64,000 nucleotides of DNA from Streptomyces sp. CB01201 (GTDB lineage: Bacteria; Actinomycetota; Actinomycetes; Streptomycetales; Streptomycetaceae). The notes beneath the pieces were generated by a model. The model had not been told where the DNA came from. It did no database searches and worked only from the letters and a program-made list of their open reading frames with translations. The stretch spans positions 215,293-279,292 of the forward strand of contig NZ_NNBJ01000010.1 of NCBI RefSeq assembly GCF_002803085.1. The letters run 5' to 3'. Positions 43,893 through 52,947 of the stretch are shown here, piece by piece; positions within the stretch are counted from its first letter, which is position 1; each line of letters opens with the position of its first letter. Made by a program: the position numbers and the translations under genes.

Positions 43893-44845
43893 GCGGTGGT
43901 GGCGGCGCTCCGGGCTTCCATCGCCTGCTGGTAGAGGCGGCCGGCCCGGTAGGAGGAACGGACCAGCGGGCCCGACATCACCCCGGAGAAGCCGATCTCG
44001 TCGGCCTCCTCCTTCAGCTCCACGAACTCCTGCGGCTTCACCCAGCGCTCGACGGGGTGGTGGCGCACGGAGGGGCGCAGGTACTGCGTGATCGTGATGA
44101 GTTCGCAACCCGCGTCGTGCAGGTGCTGGAGCGCCTCGCTGATCTCCTCGCGGGTCTCGCCCATGCCGAGGATCAGGTTCGACTTGGTGATCAGGCCGTA
44201 GTCGCGGGCCTTGGTGATCACGTCGAGCGAGCGCTCGTAACGGAATCCGGGGCGGATCCGCTTGAAGATCCGCGGCACGGTCTCGACGTTGTGCGCGAAG
44301 ACCTCGGGGCGGGAGGAGAAGACCTCTTCCAGCTGCTCGGGGACCGCGTTGAAGTCGGGGGCCAGCAGCTCGACCTTGGTGCGGCCCTCGGCGCGGCCCT
44401 CGGTCTGCGCGTGGATCTGGCGCACGGTCTCCGCGTACAGCCAGGCACCGCCGTCCGTCAGGTCGTCGCGGGCGACGCCGGTGATGGTGGCGTAGTTCAG
44501 GTCCATCGTGACGACCGACTCGCCGACGCGGCGGGGCTCGTCGCGGTCGAGCGCCTCGGGCTTGCCCGTGTCGATCTGGCAGAAGTCGCAGCGCCGGGTG
44601 CACTGGTCGCCGCCGATGAGGAAGGTCGCCTCGCGGTCCTCCCAGCACTCGAAGATGTTCGGACAGCCCGCCTCCTGGCAGACCGTGTGCAGACCCTCGC
44701 TCTTCACCAGCTTCTGGAGCTGGTTGTACTCGGGGCCCATCTTCGCCCGGGTCTTGATCCACTCGGGCTTGCGCTCGATGGGGGTCTGGCTGTTCCGGAC
44801 CTCCAGGCGCAGCATCTTGCGTCCGTCGGGTGCGACTGCGGACAC
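43889..44845 (-). CDS. lipA: Lipoyl synthase
   Basis: This radical-SAM enzyme inserts two sulfurs into octanoyl groups bound to E2 or GcvH proteins. The auxiliary cluster ligands CxxxxCxxxxxC are seen in CQEAGCPNIFEC and the radical-SAM cluster in CTRRCDFC. At 318 residues the length is normal. GTG 44845 is supported by GGGAG six bases upstream. It is downstream of lipB on the same strand (166 bp). Substrates include the E2 encoded at the right edge of the window. Confidence 0.97.
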   Translation of the reverse strand: MSAVAPDGRKMLRLEVRNSQTPIERKPEWIKTRAKMGPEYNQLQKLVKSEGLHTVCQEAGCPNIFECWEDREATFLIGGDQCTRRCDFCQIDTGKPEALDRDEPRRVGESVVTMDLNYATITGVARDDLTDGGAWLYAETVRQIHAQTEGRAEGRTKVELLAPDFNAVPEQLEEVFSSRPEVFAHNVETVPRIFKRIRPGFRYERSLDVITKARDYGLITKSNLILGMGETREEISEALQHLHDAGCELITITQYLRPSVRHHPVERWVKPQEFVELKEEADEIGFSGVMSGPLVRSSYRAGRLYQQAMEARSAATTA

Positions 44846-44947
44846 GTCCGGCTCCCTGTGACTTCGATTCTTCGGCGAACCCAAGGGTACGCCCGTTGAT
44901 TGAACGGCCGGGGTGCGGCCCACTGCCGTGGGGGCAACCCCGGGAGG

Positions 44948-44967
44948 GGCGGGGGCATTCCCCCGCC
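44948..44967 (-). terminator. Hairpin between lipB and lipA
   Basis: GGCGGGGG and CCCCCGCC flank CATT, 45 bp past the lipB stop codon. It may attenuate or end lipB transcription; lipA may have its own promoter. Confidence 0.5.
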
Positions 44968-45011
44968 GCGGGTCGGCCGGGCCGAGGACCGGCCGGGGCC
45001 GCCCGGGGCGG

Positions 45012-45809
45012 TCAGGCCGAGGCCCGCTCGATCTCGCGGGGGGCCAGTTCCGCGTGCTCCAGGACGTCCTTGAGGTGGCGCTCCACCACGGGCAGCACCT
45101 CCTCGATCGTGACCTCGCGGCCCAGCTCGTACGAGAGCGACGTCACACCCGCGTCGCGGATCCCGCACGGCACGATCCGGTCGAACCAGGTGTTGTCCGG
45201 GTTCACGTTGAACGAGAAGCCGTGCATGGTGACGCCCTTGGCGACGCGGATGCCGATCGCCGCCAGCTTGCGGTCCTCGCGGCGCTGCCCGGCGTTGGAC
45301 GGCGCGTACTCCGGGCCGTTGAGCCGGGGGTCGAACTCGTCGTCGTTCAGCCGCGGGTCGAAGTCGAGGGAGAGGCCGCCGAGCTTCGGACGCTGCTCGA
45401 CCGGGTCGCCGAGCACCCACACTCCGCTGCGGCCCTCGACCCGGGTGGTCGCGAGGCCGAAGTCGGCGGCGGTGCGGATCAGGGCCTCTTCGAGACGGCG
45501 GACGTGCGCGACGACGTCGACGGGGCGCGGGAGCTTCTGGATCGGGTAGCCGACCAGCTGGCCCGGGCCGTGCCAGGTGATCTTGCCGCCGCGGTCGACG
45601 TCGATCACCGGGGTGCCGTCCAGGGGGCGCTCGCTGTCCTCGGTGCGCCGGCCCGCCGTGTAGACCGGGGGGTGCTCAAGGAGCAGACAGGTGTCCGGAA
45701 CCTCGTCCGCGAACCGGGCCGCGTGCACCCGGCGCTGCTCGTCCCAGGCCTCCTGGTACTCGACCGCGTCCTCGCCGAAACCCAGCCGGACAAATCGCAG
45801 CTCGTTCAC
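45012..45809 (-). CDS. lipB: Octanoyltransferase LipB
   Basis: LipB moves octanoyl from acyl-carrier protein to lipoyl domains, the step before LipA. Visible motifs are GGKITWHGPGQLVGYP, KLAAIGIRVAKGVTMHG with the conserved lysine, and the nucleophile in PCGIRDAGVTSL. The start is GTG 45809 (GGGGAG upstream), giving 265 residues, longer than usual. The extra length is an insertion around 130-155 with the duplicated phrase FDPRLN. Confidence 0.96.
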   Translation of the reverse strand: MNELRFVRLGFGEDAVEYQEAWDEQRRVHAARFADEVPDTCLLLEHPPVYTAGRRTEDSERPLDGTPVIDVDRGGKITWHGPGQLVGYPIQKLPRPVDVVAHVRRLEEALIRTAADFGLATTRVEGRSGVWVLGDPVEQRPKLGGLSLDFDPRLNDDEFDPRLNGPEYAPSNAGQRREDRKLAAIGIRVAKGVTMHGFSFNVNPDNTWFDRIVPCGIRDAGVTSLSYELGREVTIEEVLPVVERHLKDVLEHAELAPREIERASA

Positions 45810-46041
45810 TCCAGCTCCCCTGTCGAACTTCTCGGATGCCATCGATGCGCGCCCTCAATCACTGTACGACCGTGTTCGACGACCCCCGCACGCCCCCCGG
45901 AGCCCGGCAGAAACGGCACGTCACCACACGATCGGATGAATGGGGGGCGAAGGTGGCGGCACCGGCCGTATTGACCGCTAAATTCTCGCCGTTCCATGAG
46001 GGCTGCAAGGTTGGCCCGGAAGGCAGGAGAACGCAGAGCTG

Positions 46042-47490
46042 ATGACGGAACGACCCTCGCAGCGCACCCCCAACCGCCAGCTCGCCACACTCATCGCGGA
46101 AGCCGGGTTCTCCAACGCGGGGCTCGCCCGTCGCGTTGACCAGCTCGGTCTGGAGCACGGACTGGACCTGCGCTACGACAAGACCTCGGTCACCCGGTGG
46201 CTGCGCGGCCAGCAGCCGCGCGGCACCACACCCGCGCTGATCGCCGAGGTGTTCACCCGCCGGCTCGGCCGCCGGCTGTCCGCGCAGGACCTCGGTCTCG
46301 ACGCCTGTGCGCCGGTGTACGCGGGCCTGGAGTTCGCGGCGACGCCCGAGGAGGCCGTGGACATCGTCAGCGGCCTGTGGCGCAAGGACTCGGGCAGCCA
46401 TGCCGAACTCCGCAAGATCGCGTTCACCCCGGCGGGCCTGGTGGTCCCGAGCCGGGACTGGCTGATCGGGCGGGCCGACGACCGGGTGGGGCGCGGTGAG
46501 CCGGCCCCGCCGGGCAACGTGACCCGCATCCCGGTCCAGGGCCGGCCCACGGTGCCCCGCCAGCGCACCACCGACCGGGGGCCCGGACAGCGGGTGACCG
46601 GCGGGGACATCGCGGCGCTCCGGTCGGTCGGCGAACTGTTCCGCACGCTCGACCACGCCTACGGCGGCGGCCACGCGCGCCAGGCCCTGGTGCGCTATCT
46701 GGAGCACGAGGCCGAGCCGATGCTGCGCGGCAGCTACGGCGAGAACGTGGGCCGCCGGCTCTTCGCGGCCGCCGCGGACCTGACGAGACTGGCCGGCTGG
46801 ACCTCGTACGACATCGCGGCGCACGGGCTCGCGCAGCGCTACTTCGTGCAGGCGCTGCGGCTCTCGCAGGCGGCGGGGGACCGGGCGTACGGCAGTTATG
46901 TCCTGGTCACCATGAGCCGGCAGGCCGTCTATCTGGGGCACGGCCGCGAGGCGGTGCAGCTGGCGCGGGTCGCCCAGCAGGGGGTGGGCTCGGCGGCGCC
47001 GCCGGTCGTGCAGTCGCTGCTCAACGCCGTCGAGGCCCGGGGGCACGGGGTGCTGGGCGAGGTCCGGGCGTGCACGGCGTCGCTCGCGCGGGCCGAACGG
47101 GCGCTGGAGAGCGCCCGGCCCGGCGACGACGTGCCGCACTGGGGCCGGCACTTCGACGAGGGGCAGCTGGCCGACGAGTTCGGCCACTGCCACCGCGATC
47201 TCCAGCAGTACCGCGCGGCCGCCCAGCACGCGGAGCGCTCGCTGCAACTGCGCGCGCCGGGCTATGCCCGCTCCCGGCTGTTCTGCCGGGTCGTGCTCGC
47301 CACCGCCCGGCTCGGGCTCGGCGAACTCGATCAGGCCTGTGCGCTGGGTGCGGAGGCGGCGCAGCAGGCCAGCGAGATGCGGTCGGCGCGCGCGGTCGAG
47401 TACGTGCGCGACTTCGAGCGGCGTCTGGAGCCGTACCGGGACGCGGCGGCGGTCCGTACCTACCGGGACCGGGTGGCGGCCCTCGGCTGA
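46042..47490 (+). CDS. XRE-like regulator with TPR-type C-terminus (NsdA-like)
   Basis: The 482-residue protein has an N-terminal helix-turn-helix (ARRVDQLGLEHGL, TSVTRWLRGQQPRG) and a large helical-repeat region (about 200-480). It is related in layout to the island regulator at 35843. NsdA-type regulators control differentiation and antibiotic production in Streptomyces. It is divergent from lipB with 232 bp between, and ATG 46042 follows AGGAGA-like sequence. Its targets are unknown. Confidence 0.82.
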   Translation: MTERPSQRTPNRQLATLIAEAGFSNAGLARRVDQLGLEHGLDLRYDKTSVTRWLRGQQPRGTTPALIAEVFTRRLGRRLSAQDLGLDACAPVYAGLEFAATPEEAVDIVSGLWRKDSGSHAELRKIAFTPAGLVVPSRDWLIGRADDRVGRGEPAPPGNVTRIPVQGRPTVPRQRTTDRGPGQRVTGGDIAALRSVGELFRTLDHAYGGGHARQALVRYLEHEAEPMLRGSYGENVGRRLFAAAADLTRLAGWTSYDIAAHGLAQRYFVQALRLSQAAGDRAYGSYVLVTMSRQAVYLGHGREAVQLARVAQQGVGSAAPPVVQSLLNAVEARGHGVLGEVRACTASLARAERALESARPGDDVPHWGRHFDEGQLADEFGHCHRDLQQYRAAAQHAERSLQLRAPGYARSRLFCRVVLATARLGLGELDQACALGAEAAQQASEMRSARAVEYVRDFERRLEPYRDAAAVRTYRDRVAALG

Positions 47491-47496
47491 GGCACC

Positions 47497-47541
47497 TCGG
47501 CCGAGTGCGGGCTCGGCCGAGTGCGCCCTCGGCCGAGTGCG
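47497..47541 (+). repeat. 16-bp tandem repeat, three units
   Basis: TCGGCCGAGTGCG recurs at 47497, 47513 and 47529 between the convergent regulator and oxidoreductase genes, directly before a terminator. Confidence 0.7.
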
Positions 47542-47543
47542 GC

Positions 47544-47588
47544 CCCGGCTGCGTGCGGCCTCGGGTGTCGAGGCCGCACGCAGCCGGG
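47544..47588. terminator. Bidirectional terminator
   Basis: Perfect 19-bp arms CCCGGCTGCGTGCGGCCTC and GAGGCCGCACGCAGCCGGG flank GGGTGTC, between two convergent genes. Confidence 0.85.
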
Positions 47589-47598
47589 ACGCCGGGTC

Positions 47599-48915
47599 TC
47601 AGGCCGCCTTGTGGATCACCTCCGCCGTCGCCCGCCAGGACGGGACGCCCAGGTCGGCGAGGATCGCCCGGGCGGCCCGGCGGCCCGAGTACAGGGCGCC
47701 CTGGACGGTGCTGGTGTCGCGGTGGTCGCCGCAGACGTACAGGCCGGCGAGCAGCCGGACCTGGCGGCGCAGATCGTGCGGGGCCGGCATCGAGGGCACG
47801 GCCTGCGGGGTGTGGTGCACCGCGAGCAGCTCCCAGTCGTCCGTGGACGTGGCGTACAGCCGCGCCAGTTGGCGGCGTACGGCGTCCTCCAGGTCGGCCG
47901 GCGGGGTGCCGAGCACGGTCGAGGTGATCAGGGCCCGGCCGTGCGGCGCGCGGCTCGGGTCGACCTCGCTCATCACCGAGGTGTACGCCACCGGCCCGCT
48001 GCGGTCCGCGTCCAGGAGCAGCGCGGGGTCGGCGAGCGGGGAGCGGGGCGCGGTGTGGTGCAGCACGGTGAGCGGGTGGAAGCCGGGTACCCGCAGGCCG
48101 GGCAGCAGTTCGGCGGCGGCGGGGGCGTCGGTGGCCAGCAGCAGCGAACGGCAGCCGAGCACGCCGTGGTCGGCCGTGGTGACCGAGGTGGTGGCGACGG
48201 AGGTCACCTTCACATCGGTACGCACGGTGCCGGGCGGCAGCCCGGCCGCGAGCAGCTCCGGCAGGGTGGACGCGCCGCCCGCCGGGACGCACAGCCGGCC
48301 CCGGGCGAAGCCGCGCAGCGCGAGGTCCGCGCAGCGGCTCGACGTGGTCAGGTCCGGGTCGCAGAGCAGGGCGGAGAGCAGCGGGCGGACGAATCCGTCC
48401 AGCGTGCGGGCGGGCAGGCCCCGACTCAACAGGGCCTGACCGATGGGGAGTTCGGGCCGGGCGACGAGCCGCTCGACCGGGGTCGCGGCGAGCTTGGCCA
48501 GCGCCTTGCCGAGCCGTGCCTGGTCGAGCGCGCCGCCGAGCGGGGTGGCCGTGCCGCGCGGGGCGCTCGCGCGGGCGCGCGCGGCGGCCAGTGCGCCCCG
48601 CGCGCTCCCCGTCGTGCCCGCCCGGTGGTGCCGGCCCTCGCTGTGCACGAGGACGCCGGGGGCGAAGGGGCGCAGCGGCAGGTCCGCCAGGCCCGGAGTG
48701 CGGGTCAGCTCCGGGTACGAGGTCGACAGCAGCTGGCCGATGCGGTCGAGGCGGAAGCCGTCGACGTGGGCGGTCGACATGCGGCCGCCGACGTCGGGGG
48801 CCGCCTCCAGGACGCTGACCGTGACTCCCGCGCCGGTCAGCTGATGAGCCGCTGACAGGCCCGCGAGCCCGGCCCCCACGATGAGTACGTCCGCATGGTG
48901 TGCGGTACTGAGCAC
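47599..48915 (-). CDS. NAD(P)/FAD-dependent amine-oxidase-like protein
   Basis: The 438-residue protein opens with the dinucleotide-binding fold VLIVGAGLAGLSAAHQL and has ETD-like downstream segments (AAPDVGGRM, DRIGQLLSTSYPEL). The C-terminus has the FAD-contact motif LYVCGDHRDTSTVQGALYSG. It resembles protoporphyrinogen/phytoene or amine oxidoreductases, whose substrates vary. GTG 48915 follows GGGGAGG. No pathway partner is adjacent. Confidence 0.88.
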   Translation of the reverse strand: MLSTAHHADVLIVGAGLAGLSAAHQLTGAGVTVSVLEAAPDVGGRMSTAHVDGFRLDRIGQLLSTSYPELTRTPGLADLPLRPFAPGVLVHSEGRHHRAGTTGSARGALAAARARASAPRGTATPLGGALDQARLGKALAKLAATPVERLVARPELPIGQALLSRGLPARTLDGFVRPLLSALLCDPDLTTSSRCADLALRGFARGRLCVPAGGASTLPELLAAGLPPGTVRTDVKVTSVATTSVTTADHGVLGCRSLLLATDAPAAAELLPGLRVPGFHPLTVLHHTAPRSPLADPALLLDADRSGPVAYTSVMSEVDPSRAPHGRALITSTVLGTPPADLEDAVRRQLARLYATSTDDWELLAVHHTPQAVPSMPAPHDLRRQVRLLAGLYVCGDHRDTSTVQGALYSGRRAARAILADLGVPSWRATAEVIHKAA

Positions 48916-49225
48916 GTGGCCCTCCCCGAGGTAGGCGCGGTCGGTGGAGGCCTCATGCCCCCAACTGGCGCACGGAATGCCGGAGTTCGGGGAGAGAGTA
49001 GGTAGGTTCTGCTGGTTCGCGCTGCGCGCGTGCGGGTGGGCGTGGGCGCACGGCGGGCGCACGGCTTCCGTCCTGGGGGCATGCTTGCCCGCCCTCCCGC
49101 CCGTGACCCGGGGTTGGTTGGTTCCGGGTCCCCCTGGGGCTCCGCCCCAGACCCCGATCGCGCCTGAAGGGCGCTCGTCCTCAAACGCCGGACGGGCTGA
49201 AGGTGCTCATGCTGGGCCACCTACA

Positions 49226-49272
49226 GGGGCGCGGGGAACTGCGCGACCAGCCACGCACGGTCCGCAGCCGAA
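49226..49272 (+). repeat. Dispersed Streptomyces intergenic repeat, copy 1
   Basis: The gap 48916-49325 carries no gene. It holds a 27-bp block (49226-49252, GGGGCGCGGGGAACTGCGCG and onward) that recurs at 58082-58108 with one difference in opposite orientation, followed by CCACGCACGG-C/T-C that also recurs at 58028-58050. A short hairpin GGGGGCG...CCCCCGG lies near 49287. Confidence 0.7.
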
Positions 49273-49325
49273 CCGAGCGGGGCCCGGGGGCGCAGCCCCC
49301 GGAAGCCGGGGGCGACTTGCCGGGG

Positions 49326-50216
49326 CTACGCCAGCGCCGCGCCGAGCGCGTCCTCCACGCTCGGGAACGCGAACGCGAAGCCGGCCGACAGCAGCCGGGA
49401 CGGCAGGACGCGTTGGCTGGACAGGATGTCCCCGGCCGCTTCGCCCAGGGCCAGCCGCATCGCGGGGGCCGGGACCGGGAAGAGGGCGGGGCGGTGCAGG
49501 AGCCGGGACATCGCCGCCGTCACCTCGGCGTTCGTGACCGGCTCGGGCGCCGTCAGGTTCACCGGGCCGGAGAGATCCTCCGCGTCCAGCAGGAACCGCA
49601 GCGCCGCCACCTCGTCGTGCAGGGAGACGAACGACCAGTACTGGCGCCCGCTGCCGAGCCGCCCCCCGAGCCCCGCCTTGAACAGCGGGATGAGCTTCGC
49701 CCACGCGCCGCCCTCGCGGGACACCACCAGGCCCGTGCGGGCGAACACCGTGCGGATGCCCGCCTCCTCGGCGGGGGCCGCCGCCTCCTCCCACTCCACG
49801 CACACCCGCGAGAGGAACCCGTCGCCCGGCGGGGCGGACTCGTCGACCGGCCGGTCGCCCGTGTCGCCGTAGTAGCCGATCGCCGAGCCGCTGACCAGCA
49901 CCTTCGGTGGGACGTCCAGGGAGGCCAGAGCCTCGGCGAGGGCGGCCGTGCCGAGCACCCGGCTGTCCCGGATCTCCTTCTTGTACGCGGCCGTCCACCG
50001 GTGGTCGGCCACGCCCGCCCCGGCCAGATGCACCGCCGCCTCGCAGCCGGCCAGGCCCGCCGCGTCCACGTACTGGCGTAGCGGGTCCCATTCCACCTCG
50101 TCGGGCGCGTCCGGCCGGCGCCGTACGAGGCGCAGTACCTGGTGTCCGTCCGCCCGCAGCGAGCGCACCAGCTCCGCACCGATCAGTCCTGTCGAACCCG
50201 TCACCGCGATCTTCAT
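49326..50216 (-). CDS. TIGR01777-type nucleoside-diphosphate-sugar epimerase homologue
   Basis: The 296-residue short-chain dehydrogenase-like protein has MKIAVTGSTGLIGAELV for nucleotide binding, GSAIGYYGD as the YxxxK-like region, and the typical family segment ARTGLVVSREGGAW and SFVSLHDEV. Members are often linked to cell division or nucleotide-sugar steps, but no activity is established. Start ATG 50216. It is convergent with nothing; it precedes the repeat gap. Confidence 0.88.
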   Translation of the reverse strand: MKIAVTGSTGLIGAELVRSLRADGHQVLRLVRRRPDAPDEVEWDPLRQYVDAAGLAGCEAAVHLAGAGVADHRWTAAYKKEIRDSRVLGTAALAEALASLDVPPKVLVSGSAIGYYGDTGDRPVDESAPPGDGFLSRVCVEWEEAAAPAEEAGIRTVFARTGLVVSREGGAWAKLIPLFKAGLGGRLGSGRQYWSFVSLHDEVAALRFLLDAEDLSGPVNLTAPEPVTNAEVTAAMSRLLHRPALFPVPAPAMRLALGEAAGDILSSQRVLPSRLLSAGFAFAFPSVEDALGAALA

Positions 50217-50261
50217 GAAGTCCATCCTCGCGCGCCCCGGCCCGCATGGCACAGTGGCCGC

Positions 50262-50789
50262 ATGCCTGAGTCGTACACCGAGCCCGGTCGTCCCGCTCCT
50301 CCGCTCATACGGCCCGCCCGGCGCTCGGACGGCGAGGCGCTGGGTGTGCTCACCCGGGACGCCTGGTCCCCGCTGCACTCCGTGCAGCCCCGCCCGGTTC
50401 CCCCGTACGAGCCCTTCTTCGACGAGCGGCACGAGCCGGCGGACTATCTCCTCGCCGAGGCCGGCGGCGAGGTCGTGGGGTTCCTCCGCCTGGTGCCGGC
50501 CACCTCGCTCGCGTGCAACAGCCACGTCCGCCAGATCCAGGGGCTCGAAGTCGCCGAGGCCGCACGCGGCCGGGGCGTCGCGCGGGCCCTGCTGCACGCC
50601 GCGTACGACGTGTCGCGCGGGCAGGGCGCCACCCGTATCACCCTGCGCGTCCTCGGCCACAACGCCCCGGCCCGCGCCCTGTACGCGGCGGAGGGATTCG
50701 CCGTCGAGGGCGTCCTGCCCGGGGAGTTCCTGCTGGACGGCGCCCCTGTGGACGACGTCCTGATGGGGCGGACGCTGCTCGACCGCTGA
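50262..50789 (+). CDS. GNAT-family N-acetyltransferase
   Basis: The 175-residue protein has the GNAT acetyl-CoA loop RGRGVARALL (motif A, R-x-x-G-x-G/A) and GHNAPARALYAAEGF as motif B. It should acetylate an amine or protein. It starts 45 bp from the divergent epimerase gene and ends 44 bp before the amidohydrolase gene on the same strand, so a dicistron is likely. Confidence 0.88.
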   Translation: MPESYTEPGRPAPPLIRPARRSDGEALGVLTRDAWSPLHSVQPRPVPPYEPFFDERHEPADYLLAEAGGEVVGFLRLVPATSLACNSHVRQIQGLEVAEAARGRGVARALLHAAYDVSRGQGATRITLRVLGHNAPARALYAAEGFAVEGVLPGEFLLDGAPVDDVLMGRTLLDR

Positions 50790-50833
50790 CCACCGACACC
50801 GAATTCCCCGACCCCCGAAAGCAGGGCAGCTCC

Positions 50834-52126
50834 GTGTCAGAATCCGCCCCCTCCACCCCTTCCGGCCCTTCCGCCCCCTCCGCCAAGGCCGTCGCCGACA
50901 CCGCCCGCGTCGCGCTGCGGGGACTCGACGCGATCCGGGACGATCTCGCCGCGCTCTACCGCGATCTGCACGCCCACCCCGAGCTGTCCTTCGCCGAGCA
51001 CCGCACCGCGGCCGAAGTCGCGCGCAGGGCAAGGGAGTCCGGGTACGAGGTGACCTGCGGGGTCGGCCGCACCGGGGTCGTCGCCGTGCTGGCCAACGGA
51101 CCCGGGCCCACCGTGCTGCTGCGGGCCGACTTCGACGCCCTGCCGGTCGCCGAGCGCACCGGGCTCGACTACGCCTCGACCGCCGAGGGAGTCATGCACG
51201 CCTGCGGGCACGACATGCACGTCAGCTGTCTGCTCGGCGCGCTCAAGCTGCTCGCGGACGCCCGCTCGCTGTGGAGCGGCACCGTCCTCGCCGTCTTCCA
51301 GCCCGCCGAGGAGGTCGGGCAGGGCGCGCGGTCCATGCTCGACGACGGTCTCTACGAACGGTTCGGCACTCCGGACGTGGTGCTCGGCCAGCACGTGGGG
51401 CCGTTCCCGGCCGGGCTGATCGGCGCGCACGCGGGCCCCGCCTTCGCCGCCACCGACGCGCTCAGGGTCGTCATGTACGGCAAGGGGGCGCACGGTTCGC
51501 GGCCCGAGACGTCCGTCGACCCGGTGGTGATGGCCGCGTCGACCGTCATGCGGCTCCAGACGATCGTCTCCCGCGAGATCCCGGGCGGCGAGACGGCCGT
51601 CGTCACCGTGGGCTCGCTCAACGCCGGGACCAAGGACAACATCATCCCGGACGAGGCCGAGCTCAAGCTCAACATCCGTACGTACAAGGAGGAGGTGCGC
51701 ACGAGGGTGCTCGCCGCGGTCGAGCGGATCGTGCGCGGGGAGGCCGCCGTGGCGGGGGCCGAGCGGGAGCCCGACATCACCGGGATCGACTCGTTCCCGG
51801 TGCTCGTCAACGATGCCGGAGCGGTGGCCCGCACGATGGCCGCCGTCGGCGCGGTGATCGGCGGCGACCAGGTGCTGGACCCGGGGCCCGTCACCGGCAG
51901 CGAGGACGTCGGACTGTTCGCCACGGATGCCCAAGTACCGCTCTGCTATTGGCTGTTCGGGGGTGCCGACCCCGAGGTGTACGGGGCGGCGTTCGCGGCG
52001 GGCACGGTCGACCAGGACATCCCGTCCAACCACTCGCCCTTCTTCGCCCCGGTCGTCGAACCCACCCTGACCACCGGTGTCACGGCCCTCACCACGGCCG
52101 CGCTCGCCTGGCTCGACGCGCGGTAG
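50834..52126 (+). CDS. M20-family amidohydrolase (peptidase/deacylase)
   Basis: The 430-residue metallo-hydrolase has the M20 metal ligands: DLHAHPELSF, the core HACGHDMHVS, and FQPAEEVGQGARSMLDDGL, then HGSRPETSVDP and the C-terminal SNHSPFF. It resembles IAA-amino acid or N-acyl amino acid deacylases. GTG 50834 is used; the ribosome site is weak. It may act with the acetyltransferase upstream. Confidence 0.92.
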   Translation: MSESAPSTPSGPSAPSAKAVADTARVALRGLDAIRDDLAALYRDLHAHPELSFAEHRTAAEVARRARESGYEVTCGVGRTGVVAVLANGPGPTVLLRADFDALPVAERTGLDYASTAEGVMHACGHDMHVSCLLGALKLLADARSLWSGTVLAVFQPAEEVGQGARSMLDDGLYERFGTPDVVLGQHVGPFPAGLIGAHAGPAFAATDALRVVMYGKGAHGSRPETSVDPVVMAASTVMRLQTIVSREIPGGETAVVTVGSLNAGTKDNIIPDEAELKLNIRTYKEEVRTRVLAAVERIVRGEAAVAGAEREPDITGIDSFPVLVNDAGAVARTMAAVGAVIGGDQVLDPGPVTGSEDVGLFATDAQVPLCYWLFGGADPEVYGAAFAAGTVDQDIPSNHSPFFAPVVEPTLTTGVTALTTAALAWLDAR

Positions 52127-52135
52127 CGGGGTCGC

Positions 52136-52786
52136 TCAGCGGCCCAACAGGCGCATCCCGCCGGTGAGTTCGCGCAGGCAGCGCACCGCGAGCTCGGCGG
52201 GGGAGCCGGCCCCCGAGGCCGGGGCCTCGGTGGCCGCCCAGGCCTCCAGGGCCACCCGGATCGCGTCGGTGGCGGCCGCCGCGACGAGGCGTACCTCCAG
52301 GGCGTCGGCCCCCGGCCCGGCGAGCCGGGTGAGCACGGGCAGCAGGCGCTCCTCGGAGTCCTGGTTCACGCGGTACCAGACCGCGCGCAGCGCCGCGTCG
52401 CGCTCGGCCGCGCGCAGCAGGCCCCGGGTCCATCTCAGCTGCTCCACGGCGGCCGCGTCGGGGGCCGAGAGGGCGCCCCGCACGGCGGCCTCCAGGGTCT
52501 TGGCGAGGGGGCCGGGCTCGGCGACCTCAAGCAGCGCCCGCCAGCGCTCGGCGCCGCCGGAGAGGAGCGGGCCGACCGCGTCCTGCTTGGAGCGGAAGTA
52601 GCGGTAGAAGGTGCGCAGGGCGACCCCGGCATGCCGGGCGATGGCCTCGGCCGTGGTGCCGTCCGGCCCGTGCTCGGCGAAGAGCGCGGCCGCGGCCCGG
52701 GCGATGTCGAGCTGGGTGGCCGCCCTGCGGCGCTCGGTGAGCGAGGGGACGGGCGCGGACGAGGGCTGCGGAACAGGGTGGGTCAC
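52136..52786 (-). CDS. TetR-family regulator
   Basis: The 216-residue protein has a TetR helix-turn-helix (TTAEAIARHAGVALRTFYRYF) and a ligand domain. GTG 52786 is preferred over ATG 52822. It is divergent from the short-chain dehydrogenase gene; an inverted repeat in between is its likely operator. It is separated from the convergent amidohydrolase gene by 9 bp. Confidence 0.88.
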   Translation of the reverse strand: MTHPVPQPSSAPVPSLTERRRAATQLDIARAAAALFAEHGPDGTTAEAIARHAGVALRTFYRYFRSKQDAVGPLLSGGAERWRALLEVAEPGPLAKTLEAAVRGALSAPDAAAVEQLRWTRGLLRAAERDAALRAVWYRVNQDSEERLLPVLTRLAGPGADALEVRLVAAAATDAIRVALEAWAATEAPASGAGSPAELAVRCLRELTGGMRLLGR

Positions 52787-52833
52787 TTCGCCAGCGTACG
52801 CCCGCGACCTGTGGGTGTGCATGGATTGACGTC

Positions 52834-52850
52834 ATGGCAAAACGTGCCAT
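52834..52850. promoter_or_regulatory. Likely TetR operator
   Basis: ATGGCA-N5-TGCCAT, a perfect inverted repeat, lies 48 bp before the TetR start and 97 bp before the dehydrogenase start, so one repressor could control both. Confidence 0.65.
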
Positions 52851-52947
52851 CCAGGCGTACGGTGGACGTCGGAAGCTGCCCGGTGGCCGGACCACGACGC
52901 CGCCGTCCCCGGCAGTCATCGGAAACATCGAGAAAGCTGGACCCGCG

